A stretch of 64,000 bases of DNA from Rutpela maculata (lineage: Eukaryota; Arthropoda; Insecta; Coleoptera; Cerambycidae): NCBI GenBank assembly GCA_936432065.2, contig OW386291.2, positions 23,847,821-23,911,820 on the forward strand, written 5' to 3'. Below, in pieces: positions 11,644 to 22,688 of this stretch (positions within the stretch are counted from its first letter, which is position 1; each line of letters begins with the position of its first letter). The position numbers and the translations under genes are program-made. The notes beneath the pieces are model-generated. The model was not told the DNA's origin, searched no databases, and saw nothing but the letters and a program-made list of their open reading frames with translations.

Positions 11644-12561
11644 CGTGCTACTGCTACGAATTTAGTGAATTCCCCCATTCAGCACGGATTCTGAGCCAGA
11701 GGCCAAAATCCTTCTTATGGGGGCATTTCCTCCAACACTGGAAAACCAATGCTAAGTGTTTGTGTTTCGAGTTCATAAGATTAGAGCAGGAAGTTAGGAC
11801 GTGGATGGAACTTGGAAATCCACATCCTTATAATATTTTGCTTTCAATGTGAAACAAAAATAGAGAATTGAACATGTTGAGCAGTATCTCTCAAAAGTTG
11901 TTAAGAATAACATATTATTTGAATATTATTAAGTTCTTAGTTATTAGATATAATTTTCTATATTATGAGATAATTAATTCATAAAACATCTATATTTTCT
12001 TTTAAAATATTTATGTAGGGCTTTTCCATTTCAAAATTAACATTTTACAAAATGACATTTGGACAAATAAATTTTATAAGTAAAAAGTGATAGATCAATC
12101 CCAAAAGATGCAATGGTTTATAAGAAACATGCAATGGTCATTACAATTATACATTGCTATTTGGATCGTAGAATTTGGTATGTATTGATGAACATGAATA
12201 TGTCATAAATAAAAATAATTGTAATAAAATCAAATCTAGATGTAATTTAAGTGGGAAATATTTTATATATTGTTATTATAACTAGATAATAAGTAGTTTA
12301 TGTGATGTTAGAATTTATTTTAGAAATTATATAAAAAATTGATTTTGACAGACAGAAATTTTCAAAATGAATTTAATAAATAGAAGGTTATTAAATATCA
12401 TTAGAAAGGGAAATTAATTTAAAATTTAATAAGAGTAAAAGTTATTAAAAGAAAATTTAAGACAAAGGAGTAATTTCAATAGGTACTAAAGAATATTATA
12501 AAAATCGAGTAAAGTTTTGTATAATGTCACGAATTATGTAACTTTATCAACAAAATAATAG

Positions 12562-12587
12562 CAGAGAACTTACTTGTAAGTTCTCTG
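12562..12587. repeat. Short perfect hairpin
   Basis: CAGAGAACTTAC at 12562-12573 is followed by two bases and then its exact reverse complement, GTAAGTTCTCTG, at 12576-12587. No poly-T tail or gene context suggests a function. Confidence 0.6.
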
Positions 12588-12711
12588 ATAATAGGTTCAG
12601 TTGATTTTAATTAGCTCAAGAGCACGCGTCGTTTAAACAACAAAAGTTAACCTGAAAATAAATTTCCTGAAAACAACACACCATTTTAGGATGACGTCAC
12701 GCTGCCGGCGC

Positions 12712-12789
12712 CTAGAAAACAAAATAATGAGTTGTGTGCCCTCCACGCCGCGGCGTGGAGGGCTCACAACTCATTATTTTGTTTTCTAG
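12712..12789. repeat. Near-perfect 78-bp palindrome
   Basis: The two 39-base halves pair along their whole length with a single mismatched pair, meeting at CCGCGG near 12750. The GC-rich core (CCTCCACGCCGCGGCGTGGA) lies between AT-rich stems ending CTAGAAAACAAAATAA. A cruciform or short foldback relic is likely. There is no evidence that it is an RNA gene. Confidence 0.8.
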
Positions 12790-14159
12790 AGATGGGTACA
12801 AGCTGTTATTGTTTAATAACATATTTAAACTGTTTCTGCTGTTTTGAAATATCAATTTAAAAATGACAGATCGCTGAGAAGTACTGGAATTCGCATATCG
12901 CAGTGCGCAGTTTGTAGTATGTAAATTTTTCGGTGGAGGAAGGAGAAGTTTTTGAAAGCATTTGAACATCTTGATAGTTTTTCGTTTTTTTTTTGTCAAT
13001 GCAAGGGAAAGTTGAACTTTATGATCTTTTCTACCAATTCTGGGGACTCTGTTAGCTCATAATAATTTCTTTAATTATCAGCGTCCCATATGATTTTTTT
13101 AGAACACATTGCAGAAAATAATAAAAATTATTTGGAACTGTTACAACCATAAAAAAATTTGTTATACATGCTAAAAGGCTGATTTGAGGGAAATTTTCAA
13201 AAAAATAAAATAATATCTCAAAAACGGTGATACTTTGGATAGAGGTCATTGGGGCTAACTAACTTCTAAATGACCCCACCTATCCACCATTCCCGTTTGG
13301 CACACCCTCTGCAGAACACCCTGTACATTGTTAATGCATATTATTGCTATGCTCAATTTTTTTAGAATTTTTAAAATGATTATTTTTCATTCGATACCCA
13401 TTTTCATTAATTAAATTTCTCATAATTTTTTGAAAGAAATCGGGTTTTTGAAAACCGCTCAGAAAATATTTTTTTATAAAAAATGATAAGAGTACAGAAA
13501 TGAAGCTTATAAAAAAACGAATGGTTTGTTTTTTTTACTTTCCTACGACAAACTGTTCCAGAGATATAAAGGTTTAAAGATGGTGCTTGAGCGCATACGC
13601 AAGAAAATTATGTATTTAAAATTGAAATGTCTCAGTAATATGATATAAGAATGAAATGAAGCTTATTAAAAAAAGGAAGAGTTTGGGTTTTTCTTTTTTT
13701 TCCTACAACAAACTGTTCCAGAGATATGACAGTTTGAAATAATGTCGCAACTTTTCAGTTTTGTACGCGAATTTTAAAAATGTATATAGTAGGTAGAGAA
13801 ACGAGCAATAGCCGTCTGTTGCATTGCACTTTGGCACGTTTAGAGTGCAGATTAAAAATGCTATTTAATTAGTTTACTTACTTGTATTAATTTGGTTTAT
13901 TTATAACAATCTGTAATTTTAATAAAATTACTATACTCTTTTGTGACCATTTTTAATCCACCATTTTTTTTTTAAAAATTTAGACCTCATAATCATATAC
14001 AGCGATCTAAAAATCATAAGTAGTAGTAGTTAATTTATTCCTAAAATTAGAAGAGTAATATATTTTTCAGTTTTTAAGGTTGATTTTCACCCTTAAAAAT
14101 AAAAAGCTGGTAATGCGACAATATAGATTTGAAAAATTACAGATTAAAGTTTCATCTTT

Positions 14160-16015
14160 TTTAGTCGAAGTAAATTAGGTTTTTCAAGAGAAATAATTTA
14201 TAAAGTTTTAAAAATTTGGGTACGAACTCTCTAAAGGCAAGTGAATATAGATCAAAAGAGTTCCCACCTCTCAGGAGGGTGCTTCATCCCCTTTAGCTTA
14301 AGAAACCACCCTTCCATGTTACCTCCTGCTACTTTTTTACATTTATCTCGAAAACCGTTACCCCGACGTCAAAAATGAATAGGAATTAAATTATTCGCTA
14401 TAAAATTCTACATAATTTATGTCCTATACAATTTTTCCCTATATGGTACCCTAATCTCACAAATTTAGATCAAATACTAAAGTTACGCAAAAACAAGTAA
14501 TAAACAACTTAAAATACCACAGAAAAATGTTATATAAAAAGCAGATTGTTGTTTACAAACCTAGCAATAAAAACAAAAAAAGACTTCAAAAATGTTTTTA
14601 TTACTACAATATAATACTACTAAAAACTAACAACTGCTTATTCAATAATTGGATTATCTTCAGGTAATTCTTCCTCTACCAATGAATTAAGACATCCTTG
14701 TCCATGACAACTGGAGCACATTGTTGAACATTTTAATACAACCTTAGCACAACCGCACCGTTTTCCGCAATTACAAGATATCAATTTAAGAATGTAAGTA
14801 GGAGCTGATATCTCAGTTGTAGGACTAGGCATCAAAATTTTTCTGACTGATTTCCAACCCCAATCATTAGGTTTCAAAATCTTTCCACGCCAGGAGTGAA
14901 TTTGTTGGAAAACGCGATACGAATGTTGTCCTAAAGCAGCAGATGTGGGTGGTAGTTTTGATAACAGCACCGCCTGATTAGATTCACTGACAAATTTGTT
15001 AAACGAAACGAATCTATATTGGTTTAATGATGCAATAGTACGAGGTGCCTTGTATAAAGCAATTGTAATTTTTTCTCCAGCTCGAACAATGTCAGGCTTC
15101 ATCGATGATGGATTGTTAAATATATTCAAAGCATCGTCCAAGTCCCTTCTAGTATTTATCAACTTTACAGTTTGTGCTTTTCCTTTGCACAAAAATGCCG
15201 ATGTAGTATCACATCCACTGAATGCGTGAGCAAATAATATGTTATTTTTACAGTTATAAAGGACTTCCGAGTTTTGAATATCGAGAGAACTATATGCCCT
15301 TTCCTTGATATTTCCTTGAACATCTCTTAAAAATCGAACAGAGGACAAAGAGCAATTATAAGTATGAGAAGGTCAACATCCTGTCCCACGACAACAACCG
15401 TATGACTATTATATGCTTCCTTAATAGCGGTTTGGACAATTAGCGTATCAGCGTCATCTATTGCAGAAAGAGCTTGAAAGCTGGCACATTCCAATTTTTC
15501 CTTCAGTTGATTAATTAAACGTTGTTTATTCGCCAGATTGCTCAGAAAATTTTTTTGTGAATCAGGAACAGGCGTATTTTCGTTAAATATTATTTCAGGA
15601 GATATTCGTTTTAAAAGTCTTTGTTGTCGTTCGATGCCTTTTGTACTCTCCATATTTTCAGAATAACTGTCAAATACCATCCTTAATTAACTTCAAACGC
15701 TATTTCTGCGATTAGGGCTCGATGTAGGAAAAAAATGTATAGGACATAAAAGATGCCGAAGAATAAATAGAATAAATTAAGTTCTATACATTTTTCTCGC
15801 CAGGGTAACGGTTTTCGAGAAAAATTTAAAAAACTGGCAGCATGTATCATTGGAGGGTGGTTTTTGAAGCAAAAGGGGATGAAGCACCCTTCTGAGAGGT
15901 GGGAACTCTTTTGATCTATATTTGAATGGCTATTAAGAGTCTGTACCCAAATTTTTAAAACTTTATAAATTTTTTCTTCTAGATGCCATTATTATATCTA
16001 ATTTACGTCAACTAT
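14160..16015. mobile_element. Gene-bearing segment with about 270-bp inverted repeats
   Basis: The left repeat (about 14170-14440) pairs with the right repeat (about 15745-16005). Landmarks are AGATCAAAAGAGTTCCCACC near 14250 with GGTGGGAACTCTTTTGATCT near 15899, and CTCGAAAACCGTTACC near 14348 with GGTAACGGTTTTCGAG near 15806. The GCDTTS-family gene at 14638-15680 lies between them. The segment is missing from the otherwise similar element B. Confidence 0.7.
14638..15680 (-). pseudogene. GCDTTS-family gene, C-terminal half, one frameshift
   Basis: Two overlapping minus-strand frames (15680-15327 and 15348-14638) form one gene with a frameshift near 15340. In order the protein has VFDSYSEN with KGIERQQR, then DDADTLIVQTA, then VGQDVDLLILI, then FAHAFSGCDTTSAF, then LPPTSAALGQHSYRVFQQIH with a W.W block, and finally a Cys cluster (CNCGKRCGC through CSSCHGQGC). 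The spaced acidic motifs look like those of PIN/FEN1-type metal-dependent nucleases; this is inference from motif pattern. Homologous uncharacterised proteins are, as I recall, abundant in arthropods and cnidarians. The N-terminal half seen at 7490-8575 is missing. It sits between inverted repeats, which suggests it is a transposon gene. Apart from the frameshift the C-terminus is intact. Confidence 0.7.
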
Positions 16016-16792
16016 TTATAAATTCTTTATAAACAACCTCGAAAACTATAACAATCATTATTTTATTAAAAGAAATATTTAAAGATTCCGATAATTGTAT
16101 TTTTCGATATTTCTAAAAATTCAATTTTTTTTTAATTTACGGATTTTCGAAATTGCCGTAGTTTTCAATGGGTAAACTTTTTAGTTTGTGGCATTAGAAA
16201 TACAACAAAAAAAAATCATTCAAATCTATTCACTATAGCTGAGTTCCGAGGTATAAACCTAATTGCATTGAACTAATAGTACTACAGTCTAAGTTAAGCA
16301 CTTTTTTTTAATGTCTTATATTATATGTCATTTGAATATGCCTACTTATGAATCTTCTATCTTCGTCTATGATCGGTGACCAAGAAAGAGTTATAGGTTT
16401 GAATTTAAAATTTTTAAATTATTTTTTAATTTTTAGTAAGTTTTTATTAAATAAAAGCTTGATTTTAAAAATATTTACTTTACTTATATTTTTATTTTAT
16501 ACTTTTTAATATAATTTACGGATACAAATCTGCTGAGATTAAAACTAATTTCCAATAGTCTCGCTTAATTAGCTTTTTAATCCATTAATACCCACAGAAA
16601 CTGGTCACTCTATAAATAAATTAACTATGCACAGCAATAGCATGATCCACCATTTCATTATGCGTAGAATCGAAAATTAATCCATCTGCAAGTTGAAAGT
16701 GATGGAGTTGGCGAGTTATAAGGGAGGTAGACAGAGCCAAAGGTACCATTAATATCGCTAATTTGTTTTCTATTATATCAGTAGAATGTCAA

Positions 16793-17265
16793 TTAATCGT
16801 TTATTTTTTCTCGGAGGCCGTAGGTACTTAGTTTCACCTCACTCAAAGCATTGTTGATTAGGTGAAATGCCTTGCTCAATCCACGAAAAGACATAGTTTT
16901 TTTGTTTTCGTCCAAAGACTTATGTAATTGACTGATAAATTGTGTTACTGCATTTGTCGTGCTTTTTCTATCATTAGAAACAGAACTAAGCAATGAAATG
17001 GGTCTATAATTTTCAAAATTAACTTTATTGTTATATACATATGGGAATATTACGTGCTATTTTAAATATTTCAGGAAAAATTCCTTGTTCTAACGATATA
17101 TTTATGAAATAAGTTGACCGATAAGTAATATAATTTACAAAGGACTCGACTTCTGCGGAGTAAGTTTCCTTAAGAGCAGAACATAAGACCCACATCATTT
17201 AAACAGTTTTTTGCTTCCCCGCGATTCAATATTTGGTTAATAGTCCAGTGGAATTAGAAAATATG
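16793..17265 (-). pseudogene. Reverse transcriptase fragment (CR1/jockey-like LINE)
   Basis: The minus-strand reading gives TYSAEVESFVNYITYRSTYF, then EQGIFPEIFKIARNIPI, then after a frameshift near 17040 FENYRPISLLSSVS. The next stretch includes AVTQFISQLHKSLDENKKTM and LSKAFHLINNALSEVKLSTY. These correspond to RT finger domains: the G.FP..+K.A.V.P block, the NYRPIS block, and the DLSKAFD.I.H.LL..KL..YG block. In the last, the catalytic aspartate region has decayed to LSKAFHLI. Only about 150 residues of RT remain, without endonuclease or palm core, so it is a dead 5'- and 3'-truncated copy. Confidence 0.7.
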
Positions 17266-18416
17266 CATATTGTAATTCGTTTCAGGATGCCACGTGGATT
17301 AAATAATGGTTTTATTGATTACGAACATGACCCTGAATTTAGTCCACTTTTTGACCGCCGGAACATTGTTTATTTAACAATTTATTGTTGAAAAATTCAA
17401 ACAATTCGACTTTTTTAAAGATAACTCAAAGATCTTTAATGATAGGTTTTTCAATTTGTAGATACTGTTAGAACTTTGGAAAACGGTTAATTTGAGAGGT
17501 TTTCGTTTAAAACGCTTGAAAATTTGTTTAAATAATTGCAAAAAACCGCGAAAATTATCGCAATTTGCAAATATTTTTCATTCTTTAACAAAAGAACTTT
17601 AGTGCTTGAAACTTTGACAAAATATGTCATTTATTATAGGCCGGGAGCCCGTGTATAAAGTGACTGACTATCCGGCGAACTTTAAAAATATGTGAAATGG
17701 ATTGTTCGTATATAAGTTAGCAATGAATGGACCGTCAGCTGGTTGGGTAGCGGTGGGGGTGGCTGTCAAAGGGTTGAAAACACGTAAGAAAAATTGAGAA
17801 AAAAAAACTATCCGGCGAACGCTGAAACTTATATGAGGGGAAGGTTATGTTATATAATGAAAGTAGAACATAGTCAGCTGGATGGGGGGCGGTGGATTTA
17901 TCGTCAGCTGATCGATCAAACAGGTCCAAAAACACGAACATTTAAATTATTCGGCGAACTTTAAAATTTGGGTATAAGATAATATTTATACTGAAATTCA
18001 TGAAAAACATAGTCCGCTGCAAGTATGTGGGTGAAAAAGTCGTCAGCTGGTACAGAACAGTGCTGAATGTTGATCGCCTGCGAGGCAGCGCGCATCACCT
18101 TTCTTGCATCAGCTGACGAATTTTCCACCCACATACTTGCAGCTGATTGTGTTTATCGTTAATCTTAGTATGAATATTATCATATACCCGAATTTCAAAG
18201 TTCGCCATAAAGATTTAATTAGTAATATCGTTATTGAAAACTTAATGTTAAAAAATGTGCATTTCCGAGTTTCTCTTTTAATTTGATTAAATATTCAATT
18301 TATTATTAATATACATTATTTTATGAGAATACAAATTAATACATTCGTACATTTCAAAATTATACAGAATGATCTGTTCAGAAAATTTATTTAGTTTAGA
18401 GAAAATAAAAATAAAT

Positions 18417-19121
18417 TTATTCGCCTTCCGATAACAGATCTTCCTCATTCTCATTTTCATCCAATTCATCACTCTTTTGATGTTCAGTGGGTGATAGATC
18501 ATTTTTCTCTTTGTCACTCGCATCTAAAAAAAATAATTATTTATAAAAAATTGATTAAGATTATAATAGGTTGAAAAGTGAAAAGCACAAATGATATAAT
18601 ACCTTCAGTATTTTCGGCATCTCGGATAATCACTTCCTCTTATGGAGGTAATTGATCTCCATCTAACCACTTGCAAGTTAAATTTGTTTTCCTCAAGCTG
18701 TCACCCATAACCAAGGGATCTAATGTAGATGGCCCTTGTTTGTGTACGTTGTTCCAAATCGTATACATATATACACAGTTCTTAAAACGTGCTGTACAAG
18801 TTCCAATTTCGACGGTGGCGAGAGAGACGCATCATTTTCGCTAAATTTATACACCTTCGTGAAGGTAGCTACATGAGCATCATTGACGTTTTTTATAGCT
18901 TTAAACCCATAAATCGTGCAAACAAACTTCTCTATTATGTTAACGACATTATTTAGGTTCTCCTCTGGTAAATTATTCGAACTTTTAAATGCTTCAATAA
19001 ACTCTTGATATTTTCTTAATATAGTAAAATGCTTTTTTTCCTTTCTTAAAAAATGCGGGATTATAATCACATTCCGCGAAATCGTGGAAAGCAGGCAATG
19101 CGTTACATAAGTCGTCGCCAA
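18417..19121 (-). pseudogene. GCDTTS-family C-terminal fragment, left arm (two exons)
   Basis: The frame 19121-18720 holds LPEENLNNVVNIIEKFVCTI then YGFKAIKNVNDAHVATF and PPSKLELVQHVLRT. After a frame change it continues through GPSTLDPLVMGDSLRKTN and WLDGDQLPP, then a TAA stop, then EEVIIRDAENTE. A phase-1 intron (18524-18602, donor G|GTATT, acceptor TTTAG|AT) leads to a terminal exon (18417-18523) encoding an acidic tail, DASDKEKNDLSP to NEEDLLSEGE. The FVC.+YGF.....+N+.RV.LF..........PP.K..L block is shared with 55165-55746 and, weakly, 45640-45760. The internal stop and frame change show it is inactive. The function of the family is unknown. Confidence 0.6.
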
Positions 19122-19299
19122 GTGCTGAATACAAATCGTTTAGGTATAAAAATCGTTCTTTATTTCCTACGTTTCTTTGTCTCCATTTTTATGAAAATTT
19201 TCACATTATTATCTACATTTTCCATGTTTCCCAGCATGATGATAGGAATGTCAATATCTGAACTTATGACCACACTGGTGTTCTCATTTATACGTGAAA

Positions 19300-19940
19300 A
19301 ATCATTTTAGTGTCCGCCTTCTAAAAGAAGTTATTGAAGCATTTAAAAGTTTGAATAATTTACCAGAGGAGAACCTAAATAATGTCGTTAACATAATAGA
19401 GAAGTTTGTTTGCACGATGTATGGGTTTAAAGCTATAAAAAACGTCAATGATGCTCGTGTACCTCTACTAAGGTATCTAAATTTAGCAAAAAAGATAACG
19501 AATTTCAGTTACCAGACAAAAATTTTGATGCATCTTTTTCGCCTCCGTCGAAATCGGAAATTGTACAGTACGTTTTAAGAACTGTGTATGTATGTATACG
19601 ATTTGGAACAACGTACAAAAACAAGTGCCATCTACATTAGATCCCTTGGTTTTTGGTGACAGCTTGAGGAAATCAAATTTAACTCGCAAGTGGTTTGATG
19701 GAGATTAATTACCTCCATAAGTGGAAATGATTATCCGAGATGCCGAAAATACTGAAGGTATTATATCATTTGTGCTTTTCACTTTTCATCCTATTATAAT
19801 CTTAATCAATTTTTTATAAATAATTATTTTTTTTAGATGCGAGTGACAAAGAGAAAAATGATCTTTTACCCACTAAGCATCAAGAGAGTGATGGATGAAA
19901 ATGAGAATGAGGAAGATCTGTTATCGGAAGCCGAATAAAT
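19300..19940 (+). pseudogene. GCDTTS-family C-terminal fragment, right arm (mirror copy)
   Basis: This is the mirror of 18417-19121. The plus strand reads VIEAFKSLNNLPEENLNNVV then KFVCTMYGFKAIKNVNDARV, then breaks near 19480. The later parts are present at about 19560-19750, and the intron (about 19752-19837) and acidic-tail exon follow. The TAA after LPP seen in the other arm is here too, with an additional TAA a few codons upstream. The shared stop means the break predates the inverted duplication, or was spread between arms by gene conversion. Confidence 0.55.
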
Positions 19941-22300
19941 TTATTTTTATTTTCTCTAAACTAAATAAATTTTCTGAGCAGATCGTTCTGTATAATTTTG
20001 AAATGTACGAATGTATTAATTTGTATTCTCATAAAATAATGTATATTAATAATAACTTGAATATTTAATCAAATTAAAAAAAGAAACTCGGGAATGCCGC
20101 ACGCACGTTTTCTAACATTAAGTTATCAATATCGATATTACTAATTAAATCTTTATGGGGAACTTTGAAATTCGGGTATATGATAATATTTATAATAAGA
20201 TTAACGATAAACACAGTCAGTTGCAAGTATGTGAGTGGAAAATTCGTCAGCTGATGCAAGAAAGGTGATGCGCTCTGCCTCGCAGGCCATCAACACTCAG
20301 CATTGTTCTGTACCAGCTGACGACTTTTCCACCCACATACTTGCAGCTGACTATGTTTTTCGTGAATTTCAGTATAAATATTATCTTACACCCAAATTTT
20401 AAAGTTCGCCGAATAATTTAAATTTTCATGTTTTTGGACCTGTTTGATCGGTCAGCTGACGGTAAATCCACCTCCCCCCGTCCAGCTGACTATGTTCTAC
20501 TTTCATTATATGACATAATCTTCCCCTCATATAAGTTTCAGCGTTCGCCGGATAGTTTTTTTTCTCAATTTTTTTTACGTGTGTTCAGCCTTGACAGCCA
20601 CCCCCACCGCTACCCAACCAGCTGACGGTTCATTCATTGCTAACTTATATTCGAACAATCCATTTTTCATATTGTCAAAGTTCGCCGGATAGTCAGTCAT
20701 TTTATACCCGGGCTCCCTGACGATTACCTCTAAGTTACCCCTAAAATTTCATCAAAAAATTTTGATTAGTTTAAGAGATATTCAATTTGTTTATTAAAAA
20801 CATAAATAATGTAAAGTGCAAATTCATCCAGTTGCCGTTATCGTAGAGGGTTGATCCGGACATCATTTTTTTCGCTGAGACTTAAACTTTATGTTTTCAT
20901 TAATGGTAAATCAAATTTGCATTATTTTCAACTTCAAAATGGCGTTTGAAAAAGTGCCATATTTTGAGGTTAGGTTTTTTGCTAATAACTTTTAAACAAT
21001 TGAATATTTTGCAATATCCTTCTCATATCTTTGTTGCTGGCGTTTGTTCACATATTTTCAAGAAAAAAATGACTCTGTAGCCTTACCAGAAGCCGAGATG
21101 ACTTTTTTTTTCAATAAATTCGTAATTTGTTTATTAATAAACATTAACAGCTGAAACTTGGCGAACAACTAGTTTAATAGTCTATCTTTGTAATAGAGCA
21201 GAATTTGGGGGAAAAAAATTCAATTTGCAACGATAACAATAATTAATTTTAAATCAGCGTCAGAATAGGAGTGAGAAGCATGAGTATCTGTAACATGTTC
21301 ATAAAATGCTCGAGACGAGTTCAAATCCGTCAACCAAAAATTTACCGTTTCTCCGATTTTGACTTTTTTTTTAAATCTGGGATAGCGTGATGAAATAATA
21401 ATTTCTGTCATGTCGATTTTTTCATAATTAAACAATAATTTGTTATAAACAATTATTTTTTATTAAAAAAAATTTTTACGCATTTATTAAAAAAAAACAT
21501 CTCGGCTTCTAGTATGGCTGCAGAGTCATTTTTTTTTTTGAAAATGTGTGAAAAGAACCCAGCAACAAAGATATGAGGACGATATTGCAAAATCTTCATT
21601 TGTTTAATAGTTATCAGCAAAAAACCTAACCTCAAAATGTGACACTTTTTCAAACGACATTTTGAAGTTGAAAATGATGCAAATTTGACTTACCATTAAT
21701 GAAAACATAAAGTTTAAGTCTCAACGAAAAAAATGATGCCCGGATTAACCTTCTACGATAACGGGAACTGGGTGAATTTGCACTTTACATTATTTATGTT
21801 TTTAATGAACAAATTGAATATCTCTTAAACTAATTAAAATTTTTTGATGAAATTTTAGGGGTAACTTTGAGGTAACAAAAGACATATTTTGTCAACATTT
21901 CAAGTACTAAAGTGCTTTTGTTAAAGAATGAAAAATATTTGTAAATTACGAAAATTTTTGCGGTTTTTTGCAATTATTTAAACAAATTTTCAAGCGATTT
22001 AAACGAACCACCTCTCAAATTAACCGTTTTCCAAAGTTCTAACAGTATCTACAAATTGAAAAACCTATCGTTAAAGGTTATCTTTAAAAAAGTCGATCTT
22101 TTTGAATTTTTCAACAATAAATCGTTAAATAAACAATGTTCCGGCGGTCAAAAAGTGGACCAAATTCAGGGTCATGTTCGTAATCAATAAAAGTATCGTT
22201 TAATCCTCGTGGGATCCTGAAACGAATTACAATAAATTTCAGACTTTTTTTTACTAATTCTACTGGCCTATAAGTACAATGTAATATTTGCGCTTAAAAT

Positions 22301-22688
22301 TTATTCATTTAATTTACAATAATTTTTAACATGTTCTATATCATCCTGCTTCATATCTTTATCACCCCACCCCCATACGTTATAATCTTCTATATGACGT
22401 TGGTTACCATTAACAATACCATTGGTAATATTACTGCTACTATGATCTTTCCAGCTTCCATCGCCCGTTCTTTGAACACGTTTCTTAACTATCTCTGGAG
22501 ACGCAGTTTTGAGATCATAAGCCTGGCCTAATATTGCCATAAGTTCTATAAAAGCTGTGGATATATTAAGTTTGTAATTTCCTAATTCTGCTGCCTTGTA
22601 GTCCCAGGGGAATGCATGATGGTAATTATGCCAACCTTCGCCATACGCAATCCATGATACAAACTTACTTTCAACTGGTTTAATGTAT
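22301..22688 (-). CDS. Desaturase coding exon 4 (terminal)
   Basis: Acceptor CATCTTTCAG|AT. It codes for residues 258-386: KYIKPVESKFVSWIAYGEGW, then HNYHHAFPWDYKAAELGNYK with the third histidine box, then RVQRTGDGSWKDHSSS and a 40-residue tail ending CKLNE and TAA at 22301-22303. A foldback element begins about 65 bases past the stop, so the 3' UTR is either very short or runs into it. Confidence 0.95.

Larger units (their letters stand above)
11644..13324. other. Spacer with two hairpins, no gene recognised
   Basis: Apart from the hairpins at 12562-12587 and 12712-12789, this is unremarkable AT-rich sequence. A 95-codon minus-strand frame at 12712-12999 overlaps the second hairpin and has no recognisable domain. 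Confidence 0.45.
13325..16275. mobile_element. Composite element A (related in inverted form to element B at 27808-30150)
   Basis: The left end (13325-13980) matches the reverse complement of 29560-30150; both contain repeated GATATAA / AAACTGTTCCAGAGATAT-type motifs and a block GAGAAACGAGCAATAGCCGT. The right end (16020-16275) matches the reverse complement of 27808-28060 and, in direct orientation, 31530-31805. Element B lacks the 14160-16015 block that carries the gene. So either A contains a nested gene-bearing element or B is an internal deletion derivative. Confidence 0.7.
17640..20720. mobile_element. Giant palindromic element with CAGCTGAC repeats and mirrored gene fragments
   Basis: About 1.4 kb arms (17640-19060 and 19300-20720) are highly similar reverse complements. 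The ends read GGGAGCCCGTGTATAAA on the left and TTTATACCCGGGCTCCC on the right. The outer 500 bp of each arm hold many GTCAGCTG / CAGCTGAC units and CGCCGGATAGT-type motifs. The inner part of each arm carries the last two exons of a GCDTTS-family gene in outward orientation. The same repeat motif, a CCGGGAGCC-type end and the same gene part occur at 54300-57900, so the two are members of one element family. Confidence 0.8.
17285..22235. mobile_element. Outer foldback element interrupted by a second palindromic element
   Basis: The left end (17285-17640) is the reverse complement of the right end (21870-22235): ACATTGTTTATTTAAC near 17363 pairs with GTTAAATAAACAATGT near 22126. The next part of the left arm resumes at about 20725 and pairs with 21400-21870, with the centre at about 21210-21430. 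Thus a simple foldback of about 1.9 kb was split by the 3.1 kb palindrome at 17640-20720. It has no coding capacity. It begins only about 65 bases beyond the desaturase stop codon, so it lies in or just after the 3' UTR. Confidence 0.75.
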
